Shown piece by piece: positions 28,107 through 36,631 of a stretch of DNA of 64,000 nt. Within the stretch, counting starts at the first letter, position 1; every line of letters starts with the position of its first letter. This DNA is from Mucilaginibacter inviolabilis (GTDB taxonomy: Bacteria; Bacteroidota; Bacteroidia; Sphingobacteriales; Sphingobacteriaceae), in the NCBI RefSeq assembly GCF_011089895.1, contig NZ_JAANAT010000001.1, positions 1,178,001 to 1,242,000 on the forward strand. Reading direction: 5' to 3'. Both the position numbers and the translations under genes were made by a program. The notes beneath the pieces were generated by a model. That model searched no databases and was not told where the DNA came from. It saw nothing but the letters and a program-made list of their open reading frames with translations.

Positions 28107-29141
28107 TTAGTTAACATTCAGATTAACCCGGCCGTTCCCTCTTACTTCAACCAATGCACCACCACCATTGAGTTTACCCCTTACTCTGTCTTTTTCTTTA
28201 GTTCCGTCAAAGTTTCCAGTAAAATTAGTTTCTACCTTTTGGCCACGAAGGTCCAGATCAACACCCTGTTTTGAGGGCAGATCCAAATCAATATGGCCAG
28301 AACTTACATCTATTTTAACATACTTACCCACGCTGTTAAACTGCGCATGAAAGCTGCCCGCGCTGGTTGAGGCCTCAAGTGCGCATGATAATTGAGTAAG
28401 GTTAATACTACCCCCGCTTGTGCCGGTTATCAGTTCGCCATTAATGCTGTTACCACGAATACTACCCCCACTTGTTGTTGCATCAATATTACCCTGTAAT
28501 CCTTCTAATTGTAGCGAACCTCCGGATGTTTCTAACCTGATGTGCCCAATGCAATTAACTGCAGTGATGCTTCCTCCGCTTGTTGACAGGTCAATATCCT
28601 GGCCAGAGTTACTTACATGAATACTGCCTCCGGAGGTTCGGCCATGTATGGCACCGGTTAATCTGTCCATATGAAGGCTTCCTCCGCTGGTTTGAAAATC
28701 TTGTTTACCGGTTAAATTATCCAAACTAATGCTGCCGCCGCTGGTATTCAGATCTGTAGTTACCTGTTTAGGCACAAATACCTTAAATGATATATTAAGA
28801 GAGTTATTCCAGTTAAAAAGACCTTTACTTTTAGCCTTTGCTATAGCCTGTACTTCGCCATTGTTAATGGTTACCTCCAATACATAATCCTCTAAACGCT
28901 TTTTTATTTCATCGTTCGAAATATCATTGTTACCATTATTTCCACTGATATAAACCTCAACACGCGGTGCTTCGCCACTTCCACCAGTAACAGCAATGCT
29001 CCCACCGGATGTTTTAACCACAGCCGATCTGATTGCGGAGCCTGATAATGATTTAGTCATATAAGGAGTTTGCCCACTACGCTGAGCAAAGGCTACGTAA
29101 CTTTGACTGGCGACAAATAACAACAGTAAATATTTTTTCAT
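28107..29141 (-). CDS. Secreted DUF4097-type beta-repeat protein with TSGGS repeats
   Basis: 344 aa with a signal peptide (MKKYLLLLFVASQSYVAFAQ). From about residue 40 the motif TSGGS[IL] recurs eight times, with a ninth copy as TSAGS, spaced about 18-24 residues through the central part, where each repeat is a short beta strand and turn. This matches the DUF4097/DUF2807 putative adhesin families, predicted to fold as a right-handed beta helix. The C-terminus is basic/Gly-rich (GKLNGGGALVEVRGNGRVNL). It is the last gene of unit I, 119 bp after permease 5 and just before a strong terminator. A perfect TAnnTTTG-type box on the minus strand (29230-29237) could give it an extra promoter. As the only non-transporter structural gene in the regulon, it may be an exported cargo or an envelope-protective partner; this is inference. 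Confidence 0.85.
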   Translation of the reverse strand: MKKYLLLLFVASQSYVAFAQRSGQTPYMTKSLSGSAIRSAVVKTSGGSIAVTGGSGEAPRVEVYISGNNGNNDISNDEIKKRLEDYVLEVTINNGEVQAIAKAKSKGLFNWNNSLNISFKVFVPKQVTTDLNTSGGSISLDNLTGKQDFQTSGGSLHMDRLTGAIHGRTSGGSIHVSNSGQDIDLSTSGGSITAVNCIGHIRLETSGGSLQLEGLQGNIDATTSGGSIRGNSINGELITGTSGGSINLTQLSCALEASTSAGSFHAQFNSVGKYVKIDVSSGHIDLDLPSKQGVDLDLRGQKVETNFTGNFDGTKEKDRVRGKLNGGGALVEVRGNGRVNLNVN

Positions 29142-29229
29142 GATTTTTTGTTTAATTCAGCTATAAGACCAGCTTTAATAGATTTTGGTTGCACCTGGTA
29201 TAAAATATATCAAATTCAATAAGCGATTT

Positions 29230-29237
29230 CAAATCTA
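29230..29237 (-). promoter_or_regulatory. Possible Bacteroidota -7 box ahead of the DUF4097-type gene
   Basis: The minus strand reads TAGATTTG, an exact TAnnTTTG match, 89 bp upstream of the ATG at 29141. No TTTG -33 box is seen at the usual distance, so this is only a candidate. Confidence 0.3.
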
Positions 29238-29260
29238 ATACAATTCAAAACCAGTTAACC

Positions 29261-31684
29261 TTATTCGCTCTTTAAACTTTTTACCGGGTTGGCCAATGCC
29301 GATTTGATAGATTGAAAGCTGATGGTTAAAAAGGCTATTAAAATTGCTCCTGCACCGGCCAATAATATTATCCACCACTGAAAATTAACACGGTAAGCAA
29401 AACCTTGTAACCATTTATGCATAAAGAACCAGGCCAGTGGTGATGATATTACGATAGCTATAAATACCAGCTTAATAAAATCTTTGGTAAGCATGGTTAC
29501 AATAACCGTAACATCGGCTCCTAATACTTTACGTATACCAATCTCTTTGGTACGTTGCTCCGCTGCATAAGCGGCTAACCCAAACAGACCCAGGCAAGCG
29601 ATGGCAATAGCCAACGAAGTAAAAACCACAAATATTTTTCCAACGCGTTCTTCTGAACGATAGGTGGCTTCAAAATCCTGATCCATAAAAGAATAGACAA
29701 AATGTTGATTAGGTACCAGCGATTTCCATTTATTTTCTATCTGTGCCAGCAATGCTGGAATATTTTGCGCATTTACACGTATACTTAAAGCCCCGCGATC
29801 TTCTTCCAGAAATAAAGTAACAGGTGAAATATTATCCCGTAACGAGCTGAAATGGAAATCCTTAATAACGCCAATGATATTGAATTTCCTGATGTTTTTA
29901 CCCGAACTATCCATTGGGCGGTAAATAGACTTATTTAAGGGCGAAGTAAGTCCCAATAAACGGGCGGCGGTTTCATTGATAATTATGGATGACGAATCGG
30001 TAAGCAGTTGTTCTGAAAAATTACGACCGCTGATCAGCTTGATCCCCAAGGTATTGATATAGTCTTCATCAACCGACCATATTTGCGGCAAAATTCCCCG
30101 CTTTTGGTCGAGAGTTGGGTCCTGGAACAACGCAGATGTGTTCCGGTCGTCGGCAGTTGGTAAATATTCCGTCATTGTGGCATTAACTACCCCTGAGAGT
30201 TGCTTGATCTCCTGTTTGAAAATTTTTGCCTGATTACCCAATGCGCCCGTGTTTTTTACAATGAGTACCTGGTTTCGGTCATATCCCAAATTTTTATGCT
30301 GAATATAGTTAAGCTGATTATAAATAACCAAGGTGCCAATGATCAGGATAATAGATATGGAGAATTGAAAAACTACCAGAAAGCTCCGGAGCCTGCCGCC
30401 TTTAAAACCCGTTGCCAGTTTCCCCTTAAGAACATCAACAGGCTGAAATGCTGATAAAAAAAATGCCGGATAGAAACCGGCTAAACAGCCTATACCTAAA
30501 GATATGGTGATGATGACAGGCAATAACCAAATAAATGATTGTGAAGTTATAGCCAACTCTTTATTAGCCATTTGATTAAAGAAAGGCAGCATAAGCCATG
30601 CTAACACCACCGCTATAAGAGTAGATAAAAATGTCACCAAAACAGACTCGGTTAAAAACTGGGTAACTAATGCACTGCGCGCAGAGCCTAATACTTTACG
30701 TACCCCAACCTCGCGTGCCCGGTTTGAGGAGCGCGCTGTAGAAAGGTTCATGAAATTGACACAAGCTATAAGCAAAATAAACAGCGCAATTGCCGAAAGT
30801 ATATACACGTACTGAATACTGCCATTACGCCCCAGTTCACCTATCCGGTTGGAGTGTAAATGAATATCGGCAAGCGGTGTTAAATTCAGCCTGAAATAAT
30901 TACCTGCTTTCTCAAATTCATCCATGGTTAAATGTACCATGCTTTGTAACTCGGTATTAACGTGCCTGCGTAGTAAAGCCGGAAGTTGAGCATTCAATTT
31001 TTTATAATCGGCACCTGGTTTTAATAATACATAGGTGTTAAAGTTATTGCTTAACCATGTTGTTGACCTGCTTTCGGGAAATGAGGACATGGAAAGGAAG
31101 AAATCGTAATTGAAGTGCGATTGTTTGGGAATGTCCTTTATAACCCCGGTAATTTTATAGTTCTCTTTATCATTAAACAGGAATGTTTTACCTACTACAT
31201 TGGTGCTGTTAAAATACTTTTTAGCTGTGCTCTCTGTAATTACCACGCTATTGGGCTCTACCAGGGCAGTTGCCGGGTTACCATTAACCATGGGCAGGGT
31301 AAAAATGTCGAACAAACCAGGATCGCTATAAATCATCATGTTTTCCAGGATGTTTTCATTATCCTTTTTTACGCGTACCCCTCCTTTTGCTTGCATGCGC
31401 ACCGTATTCTCTACATCCGGAAATTCTGCCTTCAAAACCTGTGCTAAAGGAGCCATGGTTTGGGCATATATGGAATTATTGCCGCCAAATTTCAGTTCAA
31501 AATTCATGCGTACAATGCGGTCGGCTTTTTTGTTGAACTTATCGTAACTCAGTTCGTCCATCACGTAAAAAACAATCAGCAGACAGGTTGCCAAACCAAC
31601 AGACAGGCCCAGGATATTAATAGCGGTAAAGCCTATATTTTTTCGCAGACCGCGGAGAGCGGTTTTGATGTAATTTTTTAACAT
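29261..31684 (-). CDS. FtsX/MacB-type ABC permease (permease 5)
   Basis: 807 aa. Close paralogue of permease 1, which opens the permease series 8 kb upstream: shared INILGLSVGLATCLLI-type TM1, DELSYDKFN opening, SSNRAREVGVRKVLGSAR first coupling motif, AFQPVDVLKGKLATGFKGG linker, and SLAIAIACLGLFGLAAYAAE before the second coupling motif. Permeases 2-4 between them are of other types, so the pair brackets unit I. Tail NPVKSLKSE. Upstream gap 95 bp, downstream gap 119 bp to the DUF4097-type gene. Confidence 0.92.
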   Translation of the reverse strand: MLKNYIKTALRGLRKNIGFTAINILGLSVGLATCLLIVFYVMDELSYDKFNKKADRIVRMNFELKFGGNNSIYAQTMAPLAQVLKAEFPDVENTVRMQAKGGVRVKKDNENILENMMIYSDPGLFDIFTLPMVNGNPATALVEPNSVVITESTAKKYFNSTNVVGKTFLFNDKENYKITGVIKDIPKQSHFNYDFFLSMSSFPESRSTTWLSNNFNTYVLLKPGADYKKLNAQLPALLRRHVNTELQSMVHLTMDEFEKAGNYFRLNLTPLADIHLHSNRIGELGRNGSIQYVYILSAIALFILLIACVNFMNLSTARSSNRAREVGVRKVLGSARSALVTQFLTESVLVTFLSTLIAVVLAWLMLPFFNQMANKELAITSQSFIWLLPVIITISLGIGCLAGFYPAFFLSAFQPVDVLKGKLATGFKGGRLRSFLVVFQFSISIILIIGTLVIYNQLNYIQHKNLGYDRNQVLIVKNTGALGNQAKIFKQEIKQLSGVVNATMTEYLPTADDRNTSALFQDPTLDQKRGILPQIWSVDEDYINTLGIKLISGRNFSEQLLTDSSSIIINETAARLLGLTSPLNKSIYRPMDSSGKNIRKFNIIGVIKDFHFSSLRDNISPVTLFLEEDRGALSIRVNAQNIPALLAQIENKWKSLVPNQHFVYSFMDQDFEATYRSEERVGKIFVVFTSLAIAIACLGLFGLAAYAAEQRTKEIGIRKVLGADVTVIVTMLTKDFIKLVFIAIVISSPLAWFFMHKWLQGFAYRVNFQWWIILLAGAGAILIAFLTISFQSIKSALANPVKSLKSE

Positions 31685-31779
31685 GATTTTTAAAATTTTA
31701 AATACTTTATACTAAAAATTTAAACCGCTCATCTCAAAGTCGTCATCTACATCATATACAGTTCAATGCTCCATTACCC

Positions 31780-34155
31780 CTATTCGTTTCTCAAACTTTT
31801 TACCGGATTTGCCAAAGCTGCTTTTAAAGACTTAAAGCTGATGGTAAACAGAGCTATTAAAAAGGTTAAAACTGCCGCTAAAACAAATATCCACCAGTGC
31901 AATGTGGTGCGGTAAGCAAAATTTTGCAACCATTTATTCATACAGTAATATCCAACAGGCATAGCAATAACCGTAGCCAGTAAAACAGGCTTCAACATAT
32001 CTTTTGACAGTAGCAGCAAAATATTGGGCACAGATGAGCCCAGCACCTTACGTACACCTATTTCTTTGGTACGTTTGGCTGCTGTAAATGAGGCCAGACC
32101 AAATAAGCCTAAACAGGCAATAAATATGGCCAGACCGGAAAATATGCTCAACATGGTTTGCTGCCTGATATCATTTTTATAAGTGGTATTAAATTGTTGA
32201 TCCAAAAAGCTGTACTCGAAAGGATAAACAGGCGCTACTTTGGCATATATTTCTTTAATACTGGCCAATGCAGCCGGTATATTTCCAGGTTTTAATTTTA
32301 TCACTACTACCCGGCGATCATCATTGGGTGCTATCACCAACGCATCCATATTTTCTTTAAGTGATAAAAAGTTAAAATCTTCTACAACGCCTACTATGGT
32401 ACGTGGTTTATCGTCGCGCCCATTATTTCTTATCCATTTGCCCAAAGCTTGTTGGGGCGTGTAACCCAATTCTTTGGCTGCAGTACGATTAAGCAGCACC
32501 GCATTAGCAGTATCGGTAGCAAATTGTGCCGAAAAATCCCGGCCAGCTATGATCTTTAAGCCAAGAGTTTTTACATACTCAAAATCGGCAAACTCGGTTC
32601 TCGACCTGAATACATCATGCTGACCTTCGACAGTAAAAGTATGCGTATCAAAAAAACCTCCCGGCTGACCCGACATAAGAGATACCGATGATACAACACC
32701 AGAGTTTTGAAGCTCGTCTTTAAACTGGCGTCGGTGGTCATAAATATCATTATTGTCTATGCTTACAGTAATAGTTTGTGCTTTATCATAACCCAGTGAC
32801 TTACTTTTGATATAATGCATCTGGTTCATAATAACAATAGTACCAATGATGAGTAAAACAGAGATACTGAACTGTAACACCACTAATGATTGCCTCAGCA
32901 ATGTACCTCCTTTGCCTAATCTTAATTTCCCCTTTAACGCCTGTATGGGTGAAAATGCAGAAAGGAAAAACGCCGGGTAACTGCCAGCCAAAAAACCTAC
33001 AGTCAATATTACGCCTACCAGGAACAGGTAAATAGGTGGCTGGTTCCAGGCAACCGATAGCTTGTAGCCCAACAACTGGTTATACCAGGGCATCAACATT
33101 AATAATAAGCCAACGGATATAACACAGGAAATTAATGCTAATAAAAGTGATTCACCAATAAACTGAATAATTAAATGGTTACGTAAGGCTCCCATTACCT
33201 TTCTCATACCAACCTCTTTTGACCGCTCAACCGCACGTATGGTTGACAGATTCATGAAGTTGATACAAGCAATAAGCATGATAAGTACAGCAATGGATAT
33301 AAAAATGAATACTACAGTTTTATCGCCGTGCTTCACATTATCAAATGATGAAGCATCTTCAAAATAAATATTTTTTAAAGGAGTAAGTTTCAAATCGAAT
33401 TTAGCGCCAAAACGTTGCATATCCTTGCTCATGTACTTATCCATAAACTGGGTAAAATGACTTTCGAGTGCCGATTGTGTACTATGCTCGTTTAGCAAAA
33501 GATAAACAAATAGTCCGTTATTGATCCAGACATTAAAGCCTGCGTCTTTGGTATAATTAGCTATAGGAAAAACAACATCAAAGTCAAGATGCGAATTTGA
33601 AGGAACGTCTTTCGCAATACCGGTAACCTTCAATTGTAGGGTCTTATCTATCTGAATTACCTTGCCCATGGCATTTTCTGTACTCCCAAAGTATTTTTTG
33701 GCTGTGGTTTCGGTAAGTACTACACTGTTAGGGTTTTCCAATGCTGTTGCTGCATCTCCCTTGATAAGCGGAAATGAGAATAATTTGAAAAAGCCTGCAT
33801 CGGTTGCGTATACTTTCTGTTCGTTGAATGCTTTTTCACCAAATGAAACCAAATTATTTTGTGGCCTTACCCGTACCGCCATCTTGATATCCTCAGGATA
33901 ATCATTCAATAATGCCGGCGCATAAGGACCTGAAAGATAAGCCGTACGTGGTTTTCCCGGCTCGAAGCCCCGCATCACCCTATAAATATTTTTGCCTTGC
34001 TTATGGAAACTATCCACGCTAAACTCATTGGTGATGTACAGGAATATCATGAGGCAAACGGTAATGCCCATGGTGAGCCCAAGGATGTGGATAAGCGAAA
34101 AAGTTTTATTCTTATAGAGATTTCGCCAGGCTATTTTGATGAAGTTTTTTAACAT
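31780..34155 (-). CDS. FtsX/MacB-type ABC permease (permease 4)
   Basis: 791 aa. No obvious twin in the locus. Distinct marks: TM1 LGLTMGITVCLMIFLYI, first periplasmic opening NIYRVMRGFEPGKPRTAYLS, first coupling motif RSKEVGMRKVMGALRNHL (Met instead of Val/Ile), second RTKEIGVRKVLGSSVPNI, and a second periplasmic segment MSGQPGGFFDTHTFTVEG. Tail NPVKSLRNE. Both periplasmic domains differ strongly from those of adjacent permeases while the coupling motifs are almost fixed, as expected if it shares an ATPase but handles or senses another ligand (inference). Confidence 0.92.
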   Translation of the reverse strand: MLKNFIKIAWRNLYKNKTFSLIHILGLTMGITVCLMIFLYITNEFSVDSFHKQGKNIYRVMRGFEPGKPRTAYLSGPYAPALLNDYPEDIKMAVRVRPQNNLVSFGEKAFNEQKVYATDAGFFKLFSFPLIKGDAATALENPNSVVLTETTAKKYFGSTENAMGKVIQIDKTLQLKVTGIAKDVPSNSHLDFDVVFPIANYTKDAGFNVWINNGLFVYLLLNEHSTQSALESHFTQFMDKYMSKDMQRFGAKFDLKLTPLKNIYFEDASSFDNVKHGDKTVVFIFISIAVLIMLIACINFMNLSTIRAVERSKEVGMRKVMGALRNHLIIQFIGESLLLALISCVISVGLLLMLMPWYNQLLGYKLSVAWNQPPIYLFLVGVILTVGFLAGSYPAFFLSAFSPIQALKGKLRLGKGGTLLRQSLVVLQFSISVLLIIGTIVIMNQMHYIKSKSLGYDKAQTITVSIDNNDIYDHRRQFKDELQNSGVVSSVSLMSGQPGGFFDTHTFTVEGQHDVFRSRTEFADFEYVKTLGLKIIAGRDFSAQFATDTANAVLLNRTAAKELGYTPQQALGKWIRNNGRDDKPRTIVGVVEDFNFLSLKENMDALVIAPNDDRRVVVIKLKPGNIPAALASIKEIYAKVAPVYPFEYSFLDQQFNTTYKNDIRQQTMLSIFSGLAIFIACLGLFGLASFTAAKRTKEIGVRKVLGSSVPNILLLLSKDMLKPVLLATVIAMPVGYYCMNKWLQNFAYRTTLHWWIFVLAAVLTFLIALFTISFKSLKAALANPVKSLRNE

Positions 34156-34221
34156 GATATTTTAAATTCTAAAATTTAAGCGCTAAACTTTAAATTATTT
34201 ATCCTTTTGTTCACTACCGCT

Positions 34222-36582
34222 TTACTCATTTTTTAAACTTTTTATCGGGTTGGTAAGTGCAGCTTTTATAGATTGAAAACTAACTGTTGCCAAAGCGATG
34301 ATCATAGTCAACAACCCTGCTGCTATAAATACCCACACCTGAATATTGATACGGTAAGTATAGTTTTGCAACCAAACGTGCATGCCATACCAGGCTATCG
34401 GCGATGCTATCAAAAATGATATCAATACCAGCATTAAAAAGTCCCTGGACAATAAAGTGGTAAGATGAGAAACTGATGCGCCCAATACTTTACGCATACT
34501 GATTTCCTTTTGACGATTTTGGGCCATATAAGCCGCCAAACCAAACAAACCAAGGCATGATATAAATATGGTTAATCCGGCAAACAAGCTGGCTAACGTG
34601 CTTGTCCGCTTTTCGTCATTAAACTTACGGGCGTATTCCTCGTCGGCAAAATGATATTCAAATGGATATTCCGAATTATATTTTTTGAATACACCTTCTG
34701 CCCGTTTTAAATTCTCGGCAGTAGTGTTAGCAGGATTTAATTTATAATGAATTACGCTAAACCATGATTTTGGCCCCTGTACGATCATCGGCCGAACAGG
34801 TTCATAAGGTGATTCGATAATAAAATTTTTGACTACACCGATAATATGCCAATCGTGTTCATCTCCATTTTTCACAATCTGGCCTATAGGGTTTTTAAAA
34901 CCCATAACCTTGGCGGCGGCTTCGTTCAGCAGCATAGCCGTTGAGTCGGTTGGATAAGCGGCAACATCAATGTCCCTGCCGGCTATAACTTTCAATCCCA
35001 TTGTTTTTGTGAAATCCCCATCGGTATTGTAAATGATAAAGTCAATTTTCTGACTTTGATCCTTTCCTTTCCAATCGTAGCCCCAGCTATCACTCCAGCG
35101 CTGCGTAATAGGCGAACTGGTTTTGGTTACCGATGTTGCTGCCCCGCTGCTAATCAATTCGCTCCTGATCATTTTATAATTCTTCTCTATGCCCCCCATC
35201 ATCATGGTATAAACCAAGTTATCTTTTTTGTAACCTAATTCGCGGTCTTGCGCATATTGCATTTGATTGCGCACAATAATGGTACAAATGATGAGCACTA
35301 TAGCAAAAGTAAACTGTATAACTACCAGTAATTTACGCGGGGTTACTAAAGCATTTGCTGCTTTAAACGTTCCCTTTAATACGCTTACCGGCTTAAAGGA
35401 TGATAAATAAAAGGCTGGGTAACTGCCGGCTATAGCACCGGTTAACAGTACAAACAAAAGGCATATAAACCAAAAAACAATGCTGCTAAAGGGTATAAAT
35501 AATTGCTTATCGGTTAGCTGGTTAAATCCTGAAAGACTGATTTGCACAATAATGAGAGCTAATGCACCGGCAATTAGGGCAAGTAATATCGACTCACCCA
35601 AAAACTGCCCTATGAGCGAACCTTTTTGCGCTCCTACTACTTTGCGGATGCCTACCTCCCGCGCACGCCGTTCGCTGCGTGCCGTACTCAGGTTCATAAA
35701 GTTAATACAAGCAATAAGCAAAATAAACATGGCTATCAACCCAAATAACTTTACCGTATTGATGCGGCCACCCACTATTTTACCGTTTTCAAAATTGGAG
35801 TACAACCGCCATTTACTTGCAGGGTGCATAAACACCTCATCATCTTTTTGGTCGGAGTGCGATTTGGTTATATTTAATACCTGTCTATTTAAGCTGGCTT
35901 CAGACACATTGGGTTTGGCCAACACCCAGGTTTGTACAGAGTTGTTGCCCCAATTTTTCTCATCCACATGTTCTGTTTTTACCAAATAGCTCCAGGGTAC
36001 CAGGTATTCAAAATCAAAACGGGTATTATTAGGCAATGCCTTTAAAACACCGGTAACGGTAAAATTATCTACACTATCTATCCTGACAACTTTACCTATG
36101 GCATCATCATTACCAAACAGTTTTTTAGAAAGCTGCTCGGTGATCACTATAGAACTAACTGTATTAAGCGCTGTTTTAGGATTACCATTCAGCAAGGGAA
36201 AGCTAAACATGGTCAGGAAACCCGGATCAGTAAAATAACCAGGAACGTTCAGGTGCTTATCGCCAACGGTAAACAAAAAATTGGCCGATGTGGTACGCGC
36301 AGTTTCCTCTACTCCAGGGTATTCCTGTTTTAAAGTTTTGGCCATCACCTTAGGCGTACTTGACCAGCACCAAAGCTTACCATCAAAAATCGCCCGGTTA
36401 TAGGCCAGGTACAAACGCGATTTATTGGCATGAAACTGATCGTAACTTACCTCATTCTGTATCCAGAATAAAATAAGAGCTGCACTTGCCATCCCGATAG
36501 CTAATCCGGCTATGTTGATCAGCGAAAATGATTTATGACGTAATAAATTTCGCCAGGCTATTTTTATAAAATTTTTGATCAT
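34222..36582 (-). CDS. FtsX/MacB-type ABC permease (permease 3)
   Basis: 786 aa from the ATG at 36580-36582, giving MIKNFIKIAWRNLLRHKSFS as in every sister gene. A start six codons further out (36600) exists, but it adds MIFQII, which no sister has. TM1 AGLAIGMASAALILFWI; first periplasmic domain with Trp-rich GKLWCWSSTP; coupling motifs RAREVGIRKVVGAQKGSL and RQKEISMRKVLGASVSHL (Ile-Ser in place of Ile-Gly, shared with permease 2). Tail NPIKSLKNE. It groups with permeases 2 and 10. Gap to permease 4: 66 bp. Confidence 0.92.
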   Translation of the reverse strand: MIKNFIKIAWRNLLRHKSFSLINIAGLAIGMASAALILFWIQNEVSYDQFHANKSRLYLAYNRAIFDGKLWCWSSTPKVMAKTLKQEYPGVEETARTTSANFLFTVGDKHLNVPGYFTDPGFLTMFSFPLLNGNPKTALNTVSSIVITEQLSKKLFGNDDAIGKVVRIDSVDNFTVTGVLKALPNNTRFDFEYLVPWSYLVKTEHVDEKNWGNNSVQTWVLAKPNVSEASLNRQVLNITKSHSDQKDDEVFMHPASKWRLYSNFENGKIVGGRINTVKLFGLIAMFILLIACINFMNLSTARSERRAREVGIRKVVGAQKGSLIGQFLGESILLALIAGALALIIVQISLSGFNQLTDKQLFIPFSSIVFWFICLLFVLLTGAIAGSYPAFYLSSFKPVSVLKGTFKAANALVTPRKLLVVIQFTFAIVLIICTIIVRNQMQYAQDRELGYKKDNLVYTMMMGGIEKNYKMIRSELISSGAATSVTKTSSPITQRWSDSWGYDWKGKDQSQKIDFIIYNTDGDFTKTMGLKVIAGRDIDVAAYPTDSTAMLLNEAAAKVMGFKNPIGQIVKNGDEHDWHIIGVVKNFIIESPYEPVRPMIVQGPKSWFSVIHYKLNPANTTAENLKRAEGVFKKYNSEYPFEYHFADEEYARKFNDEKRTSTLASLFAGLTIFISCLGLFGLAAYMAQNRQKEISMRKVLGASVSHLTTLLSRDFLMLVLISFLIASPIAWYGMHVWLQNYTYRINIQVWVFIAAGLLTMIIALATVSFQSIKAALTNPIKSLKNE

Positions 36583-36631
36583 AATGATTTGAAATATCAA
36601 TTTCTAAACTCTAAATAGCTTTTTCGTTTCC

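Noticed and set aside
28300..29060. Regularly spaced DNA repeats as a CRISPR-like array
   Set aside because: They encode the TSGGS protein repeats in one continuous open frame; repeat units are short, degenerate and codon-structured.
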